The notes: generated by a model not told the origin, from the letters alone. A stretch of 64,000 nt of DNA from Cryphonectria parasitica EP155 (GCF_011745365.1 NW_024468915.1:970653-1034652), one strand, 5' to 3'. Counted from the stretch's first letter, positions 34,532 through 46,239 are shown. Made by a program: numbers and translations.

Positions 34532-37500
34532 ATGTCACAGCCTCTGGTGGCCAGGCCTGTTCCATCGGAACTGGACCTGCACCAGGACTATGCTGATGAG
34601 GATGTTCTGGACGCATACGACCACTACGGATTGGACCAGGTCTCCGAGGGCTCCCCAGCAGCCGCCCAGACACCTGATACACTAGGTGCTTCATCTGTCG
34701 GCCCCTCCTCATCTGGCCTTGCTGCTGCTGCTGCTGTTGCTCCTCCTGCGCCTGCACCAGCCGATGCTGAACACCACCACTACGACCACGACCACCACGA
34801 AGACCACCAAGACGACTACCACCGCCAGTCCCAGTTTCCATCTGATCTCATCCTCGCTCACGACGCCCACCAGGACATCCAGGGACAAGGGCACGGCCAG
34901 CCACCGCAACAGCAGCCGCCCCCCTCCTCCCGTCCCGACGCGGTCTCAGCCCATAGTGTCTTGCCGCGCCGTCCTCTGCCAGAATCTCTGCATAGCCCGA
35001 GGAGCACCAGATCCCATAGCCTGGCGGCTTCTCTTGCTTCGTTGGGCAGCCAGTCTCCGATCCGGAGAAAGCCACTCAGCCCAACCGCCTCGCCGTTGGC
35101 TATCCGCTTCTCGTCTGCTGCTGCTGGGTCTGCTTCCCGTATGCTGCATGACCTGGATCCGCCTGACTCTGGCTATTATTCTCTCAACAGTCCTGACTTG
35201 TACGCGCTGGCTCCCAAGCACCAGGCCCAAGGTCCGATTGCTGAAGCCACACTGCCCACCCCACTTGAGGAGGAGCAGTCCGACTACGACGACGACGAGT
35301 ATGTTTCAAACCTGTCTACTCCCAGATTACTACTACCAACAAGGAAGGAGTAGGAAGAATGAAAAAATTTAAACTTTTGGTCTTCTTTTTCTTTTTCGTC
35401 ATGCTAACTCAAATTTTCGCGTTTTAAAACAACAGCCTTGATTACAATTGGCCGTCCCCTCCAAGCGGGCCTGCTAGGGCTTCTCAGCTGGAGACACGAA
35501 ACAACATTCCTGACGCCGACCCTGCTTATCCTCAAACAGGCGTCGATCTGGGACCACACAGGCCTTCTTTGACAGCAGCAGCAGCTCACGTCACTGACCA
35601 GGCCTATCCGGACTCCGGCCACGTTGTTGCGGAAGCATCCGAGCCAGTCGCTGCCAATAGTCCTCGTACTAGTAGCAGTAACATGTCTTTGACTGGTCGA
35701 AAATCTATCCCTCAACAGCTAGTTTTCGATCATCCAAACTCGGACGTCCAACAAGCTGCCTCTACCCTCAGCCGCCCTCCAGACAGTTCTTCCAGTCTCA
35801 ACAAACCTCTACCGAGATCACCACCCATTTCACCAGTAGTAAAATCCCCCGTCGGCTCATCCAAGATCAGCAACTTCTTTGGCTGGGGACAACCATCTCC
35901 CGCCATCACCGATCAGCCTCGCAACAGCAGCAGCAGCAGCAGCAGCAGCAAGGAGGACTACTCCCCTATCCCGTCGCCTACGTCACCGAGGAGGAAGGAA
36001 TCTCTCCCCGATGAATCTCCAGAGGCTCAAGGAAAACCCATCCCAATACAGTCATACACACAACAGGGCAGTGCCCTTGTGCATATCGAGAAATATTTCC
36101 CCACCCCGCCGAATTCCTATTCAGCAGCCGCCATCGTCGAGATCGAGGAGATGGAGGACGAGCTGAAGGCCATCAGCGCCGAATTGGCCTCGTCCATTCG
36201 GCGCGAGATGGATCTAGAAGACCTCGTGGAGAGGTTACAGGCCGAAGTTGCCCAGGCACCTGGGAAGAGGACCAGTGATTACTTCTCAGACTCGGGCTAC
36301 AGCAAATCCAGCGACAGCGAACAGACGTCCAAGGAGGAGATCGCGCAGATCCAGCGCAGGGCCGAGCAGGACAGGGCACAGCTGCGGTTAGAGCTGACCA
36401 ACAAGCTCCAGGAGGAGCGCGGCCGCCGGAGCGTGCTCGACCTGCAGATCAAGGAGCTGGCCGAGAAGGCTTCTCAGGCCGACACGGCTCAGATGACCAG
36501 CAAGGACGCCGACGCTAGGGTCAAGGAACTGGAGAAGACCTGCGAGGATCTCCGCCGCCGGTTGTCTGAGGAGAAGCAGGTCAAGGACAACTTCGAGGAT
36601 CTGTTCTCTGCGCTCAAGGGCGAGCTGGAGAGCGCCTCTCTGGAGCGCGACAACCTCAGGGATGAGGTGGTCCCCCAGCTCAAGGCCCGCGTCGAAGGCC
36701 TCGAGGCGCAGCAGGCCGACAGCGAGAAGCTGGCATACGAGACGACCAAGATGCAGCAGGAGCTTCAGGCGCTCCGCGACACCAAGACGAAGCACGACTC
36801 TCTCGCGCGGCTCAGGTCGAGCTCCATCACTGGACAGTCTTTCAAGCTCGGACGCCCACCGTCTGGGATCCACACCGCCGGCCTGAGCAGGTCAAACACC
36901 GTCAAGAGCGGCCACGTCGAGTCTAGAGAGGCCCTTTCCGAGCGGCTCAAGGACGTGGAGGCCCAGCGTGATGCTCTGCACACTGCGCTGAAGAACCTCC
37001 TCGACCGACAGGACTTCCAGAACCGGGAGAACGAGAAGAAGATCAAGACTCTGGAGGTCGAGCGCGACCGCCTCCTCTCTGCTTCGCCACGGAAGGCTGG
37101 CTTCGAGAGGGAGGTCTCAACCCTGCGCGAAGAAGTCAGTGTGTTGCGCCGGCGGGCCGAAGAGGCCATCGAGCAGAAGTGGCAGGTCGAGAAGGGCCTC
37201 ATAGGCCTGAAGAGCGACCTGGACCGTGCCGAGGAAGAAATCACCTCGCTGAGGGCCCTCCTCAACGAGAAGGACATCCTCATCCCGGATGCATTCTCGC
37301 GCTACAGCAGCACCTCGGCCACAGGCAAACCTGGCGTGGCTGTTACCTCGTCGTCCCTCGAGAAGGCCTACAAGGATCTGCAAAAGTCCTATATGGAGGC
37401 ACTTGATGGGATCAAGGACCTGGATATCGGCGGCACCAGCGCGTCGCAGGACGAGAGGACCAGGCTTGCCATGAAACGACTTGAGCGTTCGCTGTCCGCG

Positions 37501-38298
37501 GCCCTTCTTGAGCGCGACGATGCCCGTCTCGAAGCAGCTGCTATGCAGGATCAGGTCGACAGCCTCCAGGAAGCTGAGAAGGCACACCTCGAGAGTGAGG
37601 GCGATCTGGCAGACCAGCTCCGGGACTCGGCGAACCGGGTCGAGGAGCTCACGCAACAGGTCCGCTCTCAGCTGGCCATCAACGCATCCCTGCGCACCCG
37701 CCTCGCCGACACCCTCGCCAGAGGTGAGGCCACCCAGAAGGCGAACAAGGACCGCCTCGCTAGCATGCAGAACCGCATGAGGGTGCTTGAAGAGGAAGTT
37801 GTGGCGGCGCAGACAGCCGCCGAAGAGCGCGTCAACCGCCATGAGGAGGAGCTGGCCTCGCTGCGAGAGGCAAACAACGGCAGCCTGAAGCGCCGGAGTG
37901 AGTCCAGCGGTGGACTGAGGTCCCCGCGGCTGTTCCCCCCGAAGTCGCCTATGTCGCCGCTCCTGTCGCCCAACTCGGGCGGAAGATTCCCCCGTATGCT
38001 CAGCTCGCACTCGAGGAAGAGCTCCCGGGCCCGCCCGGCCAATTCGGAGCAGCAGGAGGAGGACGACAAGCAGGTCGACGCGCTGAAGGAGCGCATCGCT
38101 GAGCTCGAGAAGGCTCTCGTCACGGCTGATTTCGAGATGCAGGAGGTCGTGAGTAGGATGAACACGGCCCAGATCGATGTCATGACCCTCCAGGAGGAGC
38201 GTGAGACCGCCGCGCGCGAGACCAAGAAGCTCCAGAAACAGCTCGAGGACGAGAGGGTCAGGGCTTTCCAGGAACGATTCAACACCATCACGAACTAA
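34532..38298 (+). CDS. Large disordered and coiled-coil protein
   Basis: I do not recognise a named orthologue; fungal annotations call similar proteins coiled-coil or M-protein repeat proteins, and some act in polarity or septation. Exons 34532-35298 and 35436-38298 join through GTATGT and AACAG, with GCTAACTC at 35403 as branch site, giving 1209 residues. Residues 1-550 are disordered, rich in Ser, Pro, His, Asp, with many SP/TP sites (SPIRRKPLSPTASP, SPISPVVKSP) suggestive of cyclin-dependent kinase control. From about 560 to 1130 nearly every stretch is heptad-like coiled coil (LRREMDLEDLVERL-type, KELEKTCEDLRRRLSEEKQV, EKALVTADFEMQEVVSRM), interrupted by short Ser/Arg linkers such as DYFSDSGYSKSSDSE and SPRLFPPKSPMSPLLSP. 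No motor, ATPase or membrane segment is seen. The first ATG in frame is used; the upstream in-frame GTG at 34442 is not a start. Confidence 0.82.
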
Positions 38299-38521
38299 TA
38301 CCGAGAAAGAGAGAGAGTTGGCATGAGTTGATGGCTGTACCAACACTAAAGCATCGTCACATTTTTTGGATCGTTTGCATGATGCATTTACACCGGTTGA
38401 GCATATCAGCACGCGATACCCCCCGATCCCACATCGGGACTTGCACTTTTTACTGGACCACCAGCGTCCGACACGAGGAGGCTTGCGTCCCTGTCCTGGA
38501 AATCAGACCAGCATCGGCGTT

Positions 38522-38544
38522 TTATTATTATTATTATTATTATT
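38522..38544. repeat. (TTA) microsatellite
   Basis: Trinucleotide TTA/ATT repeat in the convergent spacer. Confidence 0.85.
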
Positions 38545-38614
38545 GGCATTGGACATGTTTGAGCTTCTCGGGAAGCATTGTGCGGCTCGCCCACCCTACC
38601 GCCGAATACATGCA

Positions 38615-38636
38615 TCTCTCTCTCTCTCTCTCTCTA
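38615..38636. repeat. (TC) microsatellite
   Basis: Eleven TC units immediately followed by a short TATATA run. Confidence 0.85.
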
Positions 38637-39439
38637 TATATACCGACGGCCACGCTTTCGAAGCACCTTCCTATCTAATGTTTCCTGGACACATACAAGT
38701 CTCGGCATATCCGCCTCTGGGCTGCTGTTGTCTACATGCATTCATAGAGCACGACCTCCACCTTTTATTTTTGGGTCTAATACTCGCTTCTTCAAGACTA
38801 TATTGGGGGGCTTTTAAAAGTGGGATGGAGGGACGAATGGGTGGAAGGACAAGCCAAAGGGGCTGGTTGGATTATTAAGACTGCTGGGCTCCATAGATTA
38901 CAGCCAACCATAACTTTAGTTATCTTGGAATAATGACCATGGCGGGCCAGTCATTTGGCACCGCTTTGGATAGACCAAACGTCTTTTTTCCCTTCTCGCT
39001 CACTGCCAGTGCTTCTCCTCGACTGCTGTTGGCTGGGCTGTCTGTACTGGCTGACGGAGGTCATAGCCAAGACACCGACGCCCTCGTTTCCAATGATTAA
39101 AACATGATAATTGACAGTCGCATGGCAACGAGAGGTTAAAATTTTGACTGACAAAAGATGCGATGCTGAGCATTTTAGTACATGAGATATGCTCCTTGAC
39201 TTTTGAAGTTCCTAGATGCCAAGCATTTCTTCTGAGCTTGCGATGCTCTCGACTTCTCATACATACACACGCACACCCATACAATGTTCCTCCTTGGAGG
39301 AGAATTATAATCACTGTGGTCCCAAGATAACAAATTGATGGCTACAACTCATAAAGATGTTGGGGATGAGGAGTAATGGTTTGACTACTCGGAAATCCAG
39401 TTCCAACAGCCCCTCCCCTCCCCCCATATCGATTATTTC

Positions 39440-40222
39440 TCACGACGCCGAGACCTTGAGCTTCTCAATGTCCTCCACAGGCGCCGCATCATCCTCAGCC
39501 TCCTCAGCCTCCTCGCCCTTGGCCAGACCCGACTCCCAGAGCTGCCGCCCCGTCAGCCTCGTGGGGTCTTTTATCCGGGCCTTCTTCATCTCCGCAGCCC
39601 TCTCCTCCTCGTCGCGCACCCTCTGCTCCTCCATCTCGCGGATGAAGCCGTCGCGCCACTGCAGGAACGTGTCGCGCGTGACGGGGGTGCCGTGGAACTT
39701 CTTGTTTTCCTCGCGCTCGGCGGCGAGGAGGACCTCCTCGTGGGCGCGGGCGGCGTCCTCGCGGCGGCGGAGCACGAGCTGCTCGGCCTCCTCCTTGAGC
39801 GTCGTCACGAGGGTGAAGACCATCGCCATGCCCATGTTCTCCTCGATCACGGGCCCGAGGGCTGTGAGGAGGGCGGTCTTGTCGTCGGCTACGCTGAAGA
39901 GCGGGTGCTTCTCGCTGCCGTCGTCGGTGGAGAGGTCGAGGTGGGGGGCCTTGTCTGGGTAGTCTGCTGGGTAGCGCACCGTGAGGACCATGACGGGTTG
40001 GGGATTTTCGGGCTCGTCATCCTCTATGTCGAGGGTGATGGATATTCTGAACTCGGTTTCATTTATGTCTGCCTGTGTGTTAACAAGGATTCAATGCTGC
40101 TGGGTTCACCATCTTCATGCATGGGGTTGCAAAGGAGTTTCCTTGTTGAACGCACCTGTGATTTCGTCTGGGAAGATGGAGTCGAGCACTTCTCGCTCTT
40201 CTATTTGTTCTTCGCGACCCAT
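39440..40222 (-). CDS. GIR2: RWD-domain protein Gir2 (RWDD1 family)
   Basis: Cytosolic protein that binds Gcn1 and the Rbg2/DRG GTPase on ribosomes, linking translation stress to the Gcn2 pathway. Exons 40222-40156 and 40068-39440 (donor GTGCGT, acceptor AGGCAG) encode 231 residues. The RWD domain covers about 3-115. It opens MGREEQIEEREVLDSIFPDE, the invariant EEExExLxxIF pattern. The splice then restores DINETEFRISITLDIE, and VMVLTVRYPADYPDKAPHLD carries the YPxxxP motif. The second half is a charged helical region (VRDEEERAAEMKKARIKDP) ending in RLTGRQLWESGLAKGEEAEE, which is conserved in RWDD1 and Gir2. It is transcribed away from PUF6 with 374 bp between start codons, a natural pairing of two translation-related genes. 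Confidence 0.9.
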
Positions 40223-40596
40223 TTTTGGATATTCTGCGGTTTACACACACACATACACGAAGTCCTGTCTAGTTTGAGTTGACTGACAGGAATATGTGCC
40301 GTGTCAAGAACGTACAGAAACGGTGATGTTTTGGAGGGGTAAAGTGAACTAGCCTATAGTCATGACTATTGAGGAGGAGGAATAGTCAAGCTAGAACTGG
40401 GGAGTCGTCGTGGGGCTTATCAGCGATAAGATCTGGACCCCTGTCGAATATTTTCCGAGTCCTGAAATTTTCCCAGCGCGCGCATGCAGGTGCAACCCGC
40501 CTCATCCTCTTTCCTCTCTTTCCCACCCTCACCCTTTTCTTTCTACCAGCACGTTCCACTTTTGTATACCGTTCCCAATTCAATTGGGTCAAAACG
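40223..40596. promoter_or_regulatory. Shared GIR2/PUF6 promoter with PAC-like and RRPE-like boxes
   Basis: At 40423-40432 is GCGATAAGAT, one base from the fungal PAC element GCGATGAGAT. At 40463-40471 is TGAAATTTT, close to the RRPE element. These two elements mark ribosome-biogenesis genes in many ascomycetes, and PUF6 is such a gene. Pyrimidine-rich sequence follows at 40500-40560 before the ATG. Confidence 0.45.
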
Positions 40597-42771
40597 ATGG
40601 CAACAAAGAGCGCAAAGATCGGTGAGAAGCGAAAGGCCTCTGCCACCACCGAAGGCAAGCCCGCCAAGAAGTTCTCAGGCAAGAAGGAGGGCCCCGAGTC
40701 GACGAGGAAGCTATGGCGAAACGAGGACGCCTCGGATGACAGCAGCGATGACATTTCTGTCGACGGAGAAGAAGATGTCGAGGATGTCTCACCACCTGCA
40801 AAGAAGTCCAAGCCAGCCTCCTCGGAGCACGATGGCTATAGCGCCCAGCCAGCCAAGAAGTTTGAGAAGGGTGTGTACTAAGACATTGCCCCCCTTCATG
40901 CCGTACACAATTCTCTGGGTGGAAAAATGTAGAAACGCTGACAAGAAGTAGGCGAGACCTCAAGAGAATCCCACATCAAGCAGAAGCAGCTGGCCAAAGA
41001 TCGAAAAGCCGCCAGGCCCCTCGCCGAGGAGCTGCAGAGGACCAAGAAGATCTGGGAGCGCCTGCGCCGCAAGTCCCACGTCCCCAAGGAGGAGCGTCAG
41101 AAGCTGGTCGACGAGCTGTTCGACATCATCACCGGCCGCGTCAAGGACTTTGTACTGAAGCACGACGCCGTGCGCGCCGTGCAGACCGCCCTGAAATACG
41201 CCAAGCCCGAGCAGCGCAAGACGATCACCAAGGAGCTGCGGGGTACATACGCGCAGCTGGCTGAGAGCAAATATGCCAAGTTCCTGATCGGCAAGATGTT
41301 GATCCAGAACGACCCCGAGATCCGGGACATGATCATTCCTGAGTTCTACGGCAAGGTCAGAAAGCTCATCAACCACCCCGAGGCCTCGTGGATCCTCGAC
41401 GATATCTACCGTGGCGTCGCGACAAAGGAGCAGAAGGCCGTCATCCTGCGTGAATGGTACGGGCCGGAGTTCTCGCTTTTCAGGTCCGAGGGAGACGATA
41501 GCACGGCCGAGCTGTCGCAAATCCTGGAGGAGCACCCAGAAAAGCGAGGCCCGATCATCAAGTACCTGATGAGCATGATCGACCAACTCGTGCAAAAGAA
41601 GATGAACGGCTTCACCATGCTGCACGACGCCATGCTTCAGTGTTTCCTGAACCTGAAGGCGGGCACTGAGGAACATACCGAGTTCTTACAGAAGGTCAAG
41701 GATGATGAGACTGGTGACCTGCTCAAGAACCTGGCGTTTACCAAGTCCGGTTCGAGGCTAGCCTGTCTTCTGCTGGCTCACGGAGGCGCAAAGGACAGGA
41801 GACAGTATCTGAAGCTCTACAAGGAGACATTTGAGGCCATGTGCGGCGATCAATATGGCCACCTGGTTATCCTTACGGCATACGATGTGATAGATGACAC
41901 CGTCATGACCGCCAAGGCCATCTTCCCTGAAATATTAGGGAAGAATGAAGAAAAGCAGAACATTATTTTTTGCGCCAACGATATCAACGCGCGGACAACC
42001 ATCCTGTATCCATTCGAGGGCATGTCGCGGGCGTTGTTCCCCCTGAGCCAGAGCGCGGACTTGGAGATCCTCAAGGAGGTCCATGAGGTTCGCAAGACAA
42101 CTAGCAAGAAGGACCCAGAGATACGGCGCAAAGAGCTTGTGGCTGCCATGTCCCCGGCTCTGCTCGAGGCGATCGCCACATCTGCCCGCGATCTTGTCTC
42201 GACCTCTTTCGGCTGCCAGTTCGTGACAGATGTCCTCCTCGACGCAGACGGAGACAAAAGCCAAGCCCTACAAGCAGTGGCGGAGGCTGCCGCGGGCGAC
42301 CCAGCGGCGGCCTCAGAGAACAGTGAGGAGCTGTACACGGGAGAGTACCCGCATCCTTCCCAAACAGCCTGGGCGGAGAGGATGTTCAAGACTCTCATCC
42401 AAGGCGGCCGTTTTGACAAGGCATCCAAGAAGATCAAGGTCGTCGAGCCTCCGCTGGACTTTGCAAACATCCTCTACCCCATCATCAAGGACCACATGAC
42501 GGCCTGGGCGACCAGCCGCAGCTCCTTCGTCGTGGTGGCTCTCTTGGAGTCGGACAGCTTCTCGCAGAAGGAGAAGATCAAGAAGGTGCTGAAGAAACAC
42601 AAGGCCGAGCTGCAGAAGGCCGCCACGGAGCCGGTGAAGAAGCCAGAGGCCGAGCAGGAAGGCGGGGAGAAGGGCGGTGCAAACGGCAAGCAGAAGAAGG
42701 GCGGCGCCTCCAAGAAGGACCGGCGGCCGGTCGGCAATGCGGGTGCCAAATTGCTGCTGGAGAAGCTATGA
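40597..42771 (+). CDS. PUF6: Pumilio-repeat protein Puf6 (PUM3 family)
   Basis: Nucleolar RNA-binding protein of the Puf6/PUM3 family, needed for 60S subunit assembly and, in yeast, for repression of ASH1 mRNA. Exons 40597-40870 and 40952-42771 (donor GTGTGT, acceptor AGTAG, CTGAC branch at 40938) give 697 residues. Residues 1-95 are Lys/Ser/Asp-rich with PAKKFSGKK, a nucleolar-type basic tail. Past the junction the sequence SHIKQKQLAKDRKAARPLAE precedes RTKKIWERLRRKSHVPKEER, a conserved family block. Pumilio-like helical repeats run from about 130 to 480, including YAKFLIGKMLIQNDPEIRD and HEASW-like RKLINHPEASWILDDIYRGV. The CPL domain follows (TAWAERMFKTLIQGG... to ATSRSSFVVVALLESD). The C terminus is a Lys/Gly-rich tail ending AGAKLLLEKL. 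Length and order match the family, and the assignment is firm. Confidence 0.95.
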
Positions 42772-43888
42772 GTTTAGCTTGGTGGATTATGGGAGTTTGG
42801 GCGCGCGCACACACACTGACCGCATCAGGATTATTATCGCCAGTGGTAAACTTAAGATATACATGTATATTCACATGAGAGAGAAGGCTTGGCCAGAACA
42901 GCACTTTTGTCCAGCCCATTTACAAAATATTACCTTGTGGACCGCTGTCAATCAGATGTCTTGGGATCTCACTTGAACGTTTCCACCTCTTGATGTCATT
43001 GTTTTCATCCCATGTACCTATCCTATCCATGAGACGTTGCACGAGAAGGAATTCGCCCAACCTGCGCACGGTCGCATGGCGCAGGCATCCAAGTACCTGG
43101 AACGCTTGCTTGTTCTTGACAGGATGGGACTGAACTATGATTTGTAAAAGTGATACCCTTTTTGTCCTTTCTTCCCGTCTCTTCTTTTCCCCTTCTTCTT
43201 CTTTCTTTCCTTCATTTTTTTATGAGACAATATGGATCACAGTACAGACCAAAAAAAATGTCTTTCTACACTACCTCTCTCGGAAAACCTGCGAGATGCT
43301 ATTTTGCGAGCCTCTTTAAGGAAAAGACGCTATACGCCACACACCGCTGTCCATGCGAATTGCTCCCAAGTGAAGAACAGAACAAAGGCCCATTCATCCC
43401 TGGAATGGTGGATTTCGCGATCAGCATACGTTTGTTGGAAAGCGTTACGAGTGATAGGTTCTAACAGTCTGGAGTGAGCAGGTCTATCTATGATTGAACA
43501 GAGAGTGAATGGTGAGTGTGGAGTAGGATGGTTCATGGTGGTCGAAAGCTCAGTTGTATGTCACTTCAGAAAGAATGTGTTTACTGCTCTGGGTATCCGT
43601 TGAACGTGAGTGTCGATTGGGAAACCAGAATGAGAGCTGTCCAGAGTGATCGACCATGAGTGACATATCTCGTTGAGCAGATCGAAAGCCTCCAGGTCGA
43701 CACTGCATTGCGCGTAAAGCTGGTTGTCCTCTGCCCATCAATGGCATCTTGATCCAACCCTGAAACTATTCAGTGTTGCTGTCCAGTCTAGAGAGCTTTT
43801 CCAGCCCACTCCATCTCACAGCTTCACTTTTGCCTAGGTGTCGGGTCCTTGATCGAAATATGTTCCGTGATGTCTCGCTGATTACTAT

Positions 43889-43902
43889 CCCCCCCCCCCC
43901 CC
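43889..43902. repeat. C14 homopolymer
   Basis: Fourteen C on the + strand in a pyrimidine-rich segment. Confidence 0.95.
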
Positions 43903-44049
43903 GGTCTCTCTCCCTCTCCCTCTATGAGAATCGTTTGTACCATTTCTCCCAATTTTCCTTGAATGGGTACTGCCGAATAGCTCTCTTTCTGTCAACCACT
44001 TATGCTGCTGCTATCATGTGAACCTTGAACAGTGGCCTTCCCTTCACAG

Positions 44050-44062
44050 CCCCCCCCCCCCC
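44050..44062. repeat. C13 homopolymer
   Basis: Thirteen C on the + strand, about 90 nt before the start of the single-span protein. Confidence 0.95.
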
Positions 44063-44154
44063 TTCCCTCCCCTTGCGCCAATAGAAAGAACCACAGCCGC
44101 GTTCGTTCTCCTTTCATCTCTCAGAATGCACGACCAGAACAACAACGTCCAATC

Positions 44155-45171
44155 ATGCGCGACGAAACAACATATGGTCGTCACCGCGACCTTGTGGCCG
44201 AGAGTTGCCCAGCGGGCTTCCTTTGGTACGAGTGCGCGGACACTGGCTTCGTGGGCTGCTGCTCGGTTGATCCGTGTGGCCTGGGAGGATTTTGTGCGTT
44301 GAACGACGAGCCTGTGGTCTCAGGAACAACATCGACAACATTGGCGAGGACATTGACGCTGGAGAAGACATCTTTGACCCTGGCACCGACTGGGTCGACA
44401 GCGCCAGGGACTCCTCCTCCTCCCGTGTCAACATCCTCTCCTCTTCCAAAAACCATAGCTAAAACGTTCTCGACACCTCTAGTCACAACTGTAACCACAA
44501 CGATCACACCAACAACCTCAAGTACACCTCAGACTGCACCTCTGAGCAGCACCGTTACCACCACCGCTAACCTCGCCCTCTCGACGACGCCAACCACCCT
44601 GACAACCATCCCCTCGACTACCAGCAGCGCCAACCCCTCATCATACATATCCTCCTCCTCAGCAGCGGCAGGAGCACCAACACCCACGGTCACGCCTGGT
44701 AACAACGACAACAACACCTCAGTCTTCCCCACCACCCTAGTCGCAGTTAGCTTAACTGGCTCTGCCATCCTAAACCTGTTCGTGGCCCTCGCGCTTTACA
44801 TACTATGGCGCAACGGCAAGATCAGCATGGTCGGCGACGAGGAGGCGACGCGCACGCGAAAGAACAGGCTCGTGGCCACCATGCCGAACGGATATCTGCC
44901 ACAGCAGAAGCAGCAGCAGCAGGGCTCACGGCGCCAGCTGAACGTCAACAAGCCCTGCCCTCCCCTCCCGTCGCAGCCCAACGGTCGCTCCGTCGCGGAC
45001 CGTCATTCTGACCGCTACCACTCCTACCAGTATCATCTCTTGGACCACAGTTCAGAATGCTCCTCACTCCGCTCTTCGTCTCTCTCTCTCTCTCGGCAAA
45101 AGCCTTGCACGGAAACAAGAAAGAACTGCCCCTCCCCCTCCTCCCAGGCCGATATCGAGAGTGGGCGGTAG
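44155..45171 (+). CDS. Ser/Thr-rich single-span surface-type protein with CCSxDPC motif
   Basis: Probably a plasma-membrane protein of the wall-sensor-like type, with function unknown. A single exon encodes 338 residues. Residues 17-47 hold a Cys-rich knot, CPAGFLWYECADTGFVGCC then SVDPCGLGGFC, a pattern seen repeatedly in filamentous-fungal membrane proteins. Residues 50-185 are almost wholly Ser, Thr, Pro and Ala, as in heavily O-glycosylated ectodomains. One hydrophobic segment at about 191-218 (TTLVAVSLTGSAILNLFVAL) is followed by a basic stop RNGK and a polar tail of about 118 residues with poly-Gln and Ser runs. No signal peptide precedes the Cys knot; the membrane span may act as a signal anchor, or a first exon upstream may have been missed. 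The architecture recalls Mid2/Wsc stress sensors but the knot is not a WSC domain. Confidence 0.75.
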   Translation: MRDETTYGRHRDLVAESCPAGFLWYECADTGFVGCCSVDPCGLGGFCALNDEPVVSGTTSTTLARTLTLEKTSLTLAPTGSTAPGTPPPPVSTSSPLPKTIAKTFSTPLVTTVTTTITPTTSSTPQTAPLSSTVTTTANLALSTTPTTLTTIPSTTSSANPSSYISSSSAAAGAPTPTVTPGNNDNNTSVFPTTLVAVSLTGSAILNLFVALALYILWRNGKISMVGDEEATRTRKNRLVATMPNGYLPQQKQQQQGSRRQLNVNKPCPPLPSQPNGRSVADRHSDRYHSYQYHLLDHSSECSSLRSSSLSLSRQKPCTETRKNCPSPSSQADIESGR

Positions 45172-46239
45172 CGGGCAAATCCGGCGCGGCGTAGCGAGGA
45201 GCACGACTTCCATGTGCTGAGTGCTGCGCCGAGGGGGAATGTCCATGGCGACGGGACGGGACAGCCCAATGCAAATTCGGGCGTGCGGATCTCGTGCGTG
45301 AGCCAGACTTTCGCCATCATCGAATTACGGCCAAGGCGGTGTGAGACCAAAATCCAACTGTTTGGTTGTCGTGTCGGGCCCAACCACAAGTTTGCTTGAG
45401 AGGGAGCCTTCCGAAGCGATATGCTGGGAGGCGGAACTGCGACGTCCGAACTGTGGAAAGAGGTGCGACTGTGCGTGATAGGCCGCATGTGTCAACGAGA
45501 GAAAAGAGGCATGGAGCTTCGTATCGGGCCTGGTGAGCATCATATCAACCAGAGGAATGGCGTTATGAGAGGAGGGTTTTCCAATGAAGGCTGCAGAGAG
45601 CACTGCAACATGGCATGTGCAGAGAAGAGCCTAGAGGCATGATATGCAATTCCTTCTATATCTTTGAGATCACTTGAATCCTGCCTAGTTTTCCTCCCTT
45701 TTTATTTTTCTTCAACTCCTCAAATGAACACACTTAGGGTGGGAGGGGGTATACAACGCATGAACAGAAGAGCAAGGAGAAAGAGAAAATGAAAAGTCAG
45801 ACCCTCCTTCGAAAGCAGATTCGTGCAGCTCCCCAACGCCGGATCCATGCTTGAAGTCTCCATGACCGTATGAAAGTGGAAAGGAGAACTTGCTTCAGTC
45901 TAGCTTCCCTTTTTTTTGGTGTCCCCTTACCGTGATGCCGTGACCGTTGCCGTAATAGTTTTTTCCTTCTTTCTCTGTCCATCCTCTATGACTCGTTCTC
46001 GTCGTCGTCATCGTCGTGGCAGTAGGAGTGGTAATACCTCGTCCCAGGCGAACATCACGCAGTGTTTTTTGCTCAACCAAAATCGTTTCAGCAAATTCAT
46101 GAAGTCCCATGAGGAGAGCACTCCCGCTGCAGCAGCATTCCACTTCCTCGAATAACCCAGACGGTGTTCCCCATCGGCCCTGGAGAGAGGGAGGGGGAGG
46201 GAGGGGGGGTCGCGTGCGTGTCGCTTGAAGCAGGTCGCT
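45172..46239. other. Convergent spacer upstream of RPB4 3' end
   Basis: About 1.07 kb between two gene ends. A G-rich tract with quadruplex potential lies at 46189-46209. Short frames have no support. Confidence 0.55.
46189..46209 (+). repeat. Canonical G-quadruplex motif 3' of RPB4
   Basis: Four G runs of 3, 5, 3 and 7, each separated by a single A, at 46189-46191, 46193-46197, 46199-46201 and 46203-46209. It begins 31 nt past the RPB4 stop, on the template strand of that gene. Confidence 0.8.

Larger units (their letters stand above)
38299..39439. other. Convergent spacer with simple repeats
   Basis: Holds 3' ends of the coiled-coil gene and GIR2. It includes a TTA repeat at 38522-38544 and a TC repeat at 38615-38636 running into TATATA. 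No gene seen. Confidence 0.6.
42772..44154. other. Spacer between PUF6 and the single-span protein gene
   Basis: About 1.4 kb. Two C homopolymers occur at 43889-43902 and 44050-44062, with C/T-rich sequence around them, probably the leader of the next gene. No gene supported. Confidence 0.55.

Noticed and set aside
37117..38412. 431-codon open frame antisense to the coiled-coil gene
   Set aside because: Its Leu/Glu/Val-rich product is the shadow of the GC-rich heptad codons of the real gene; no independent evidence.
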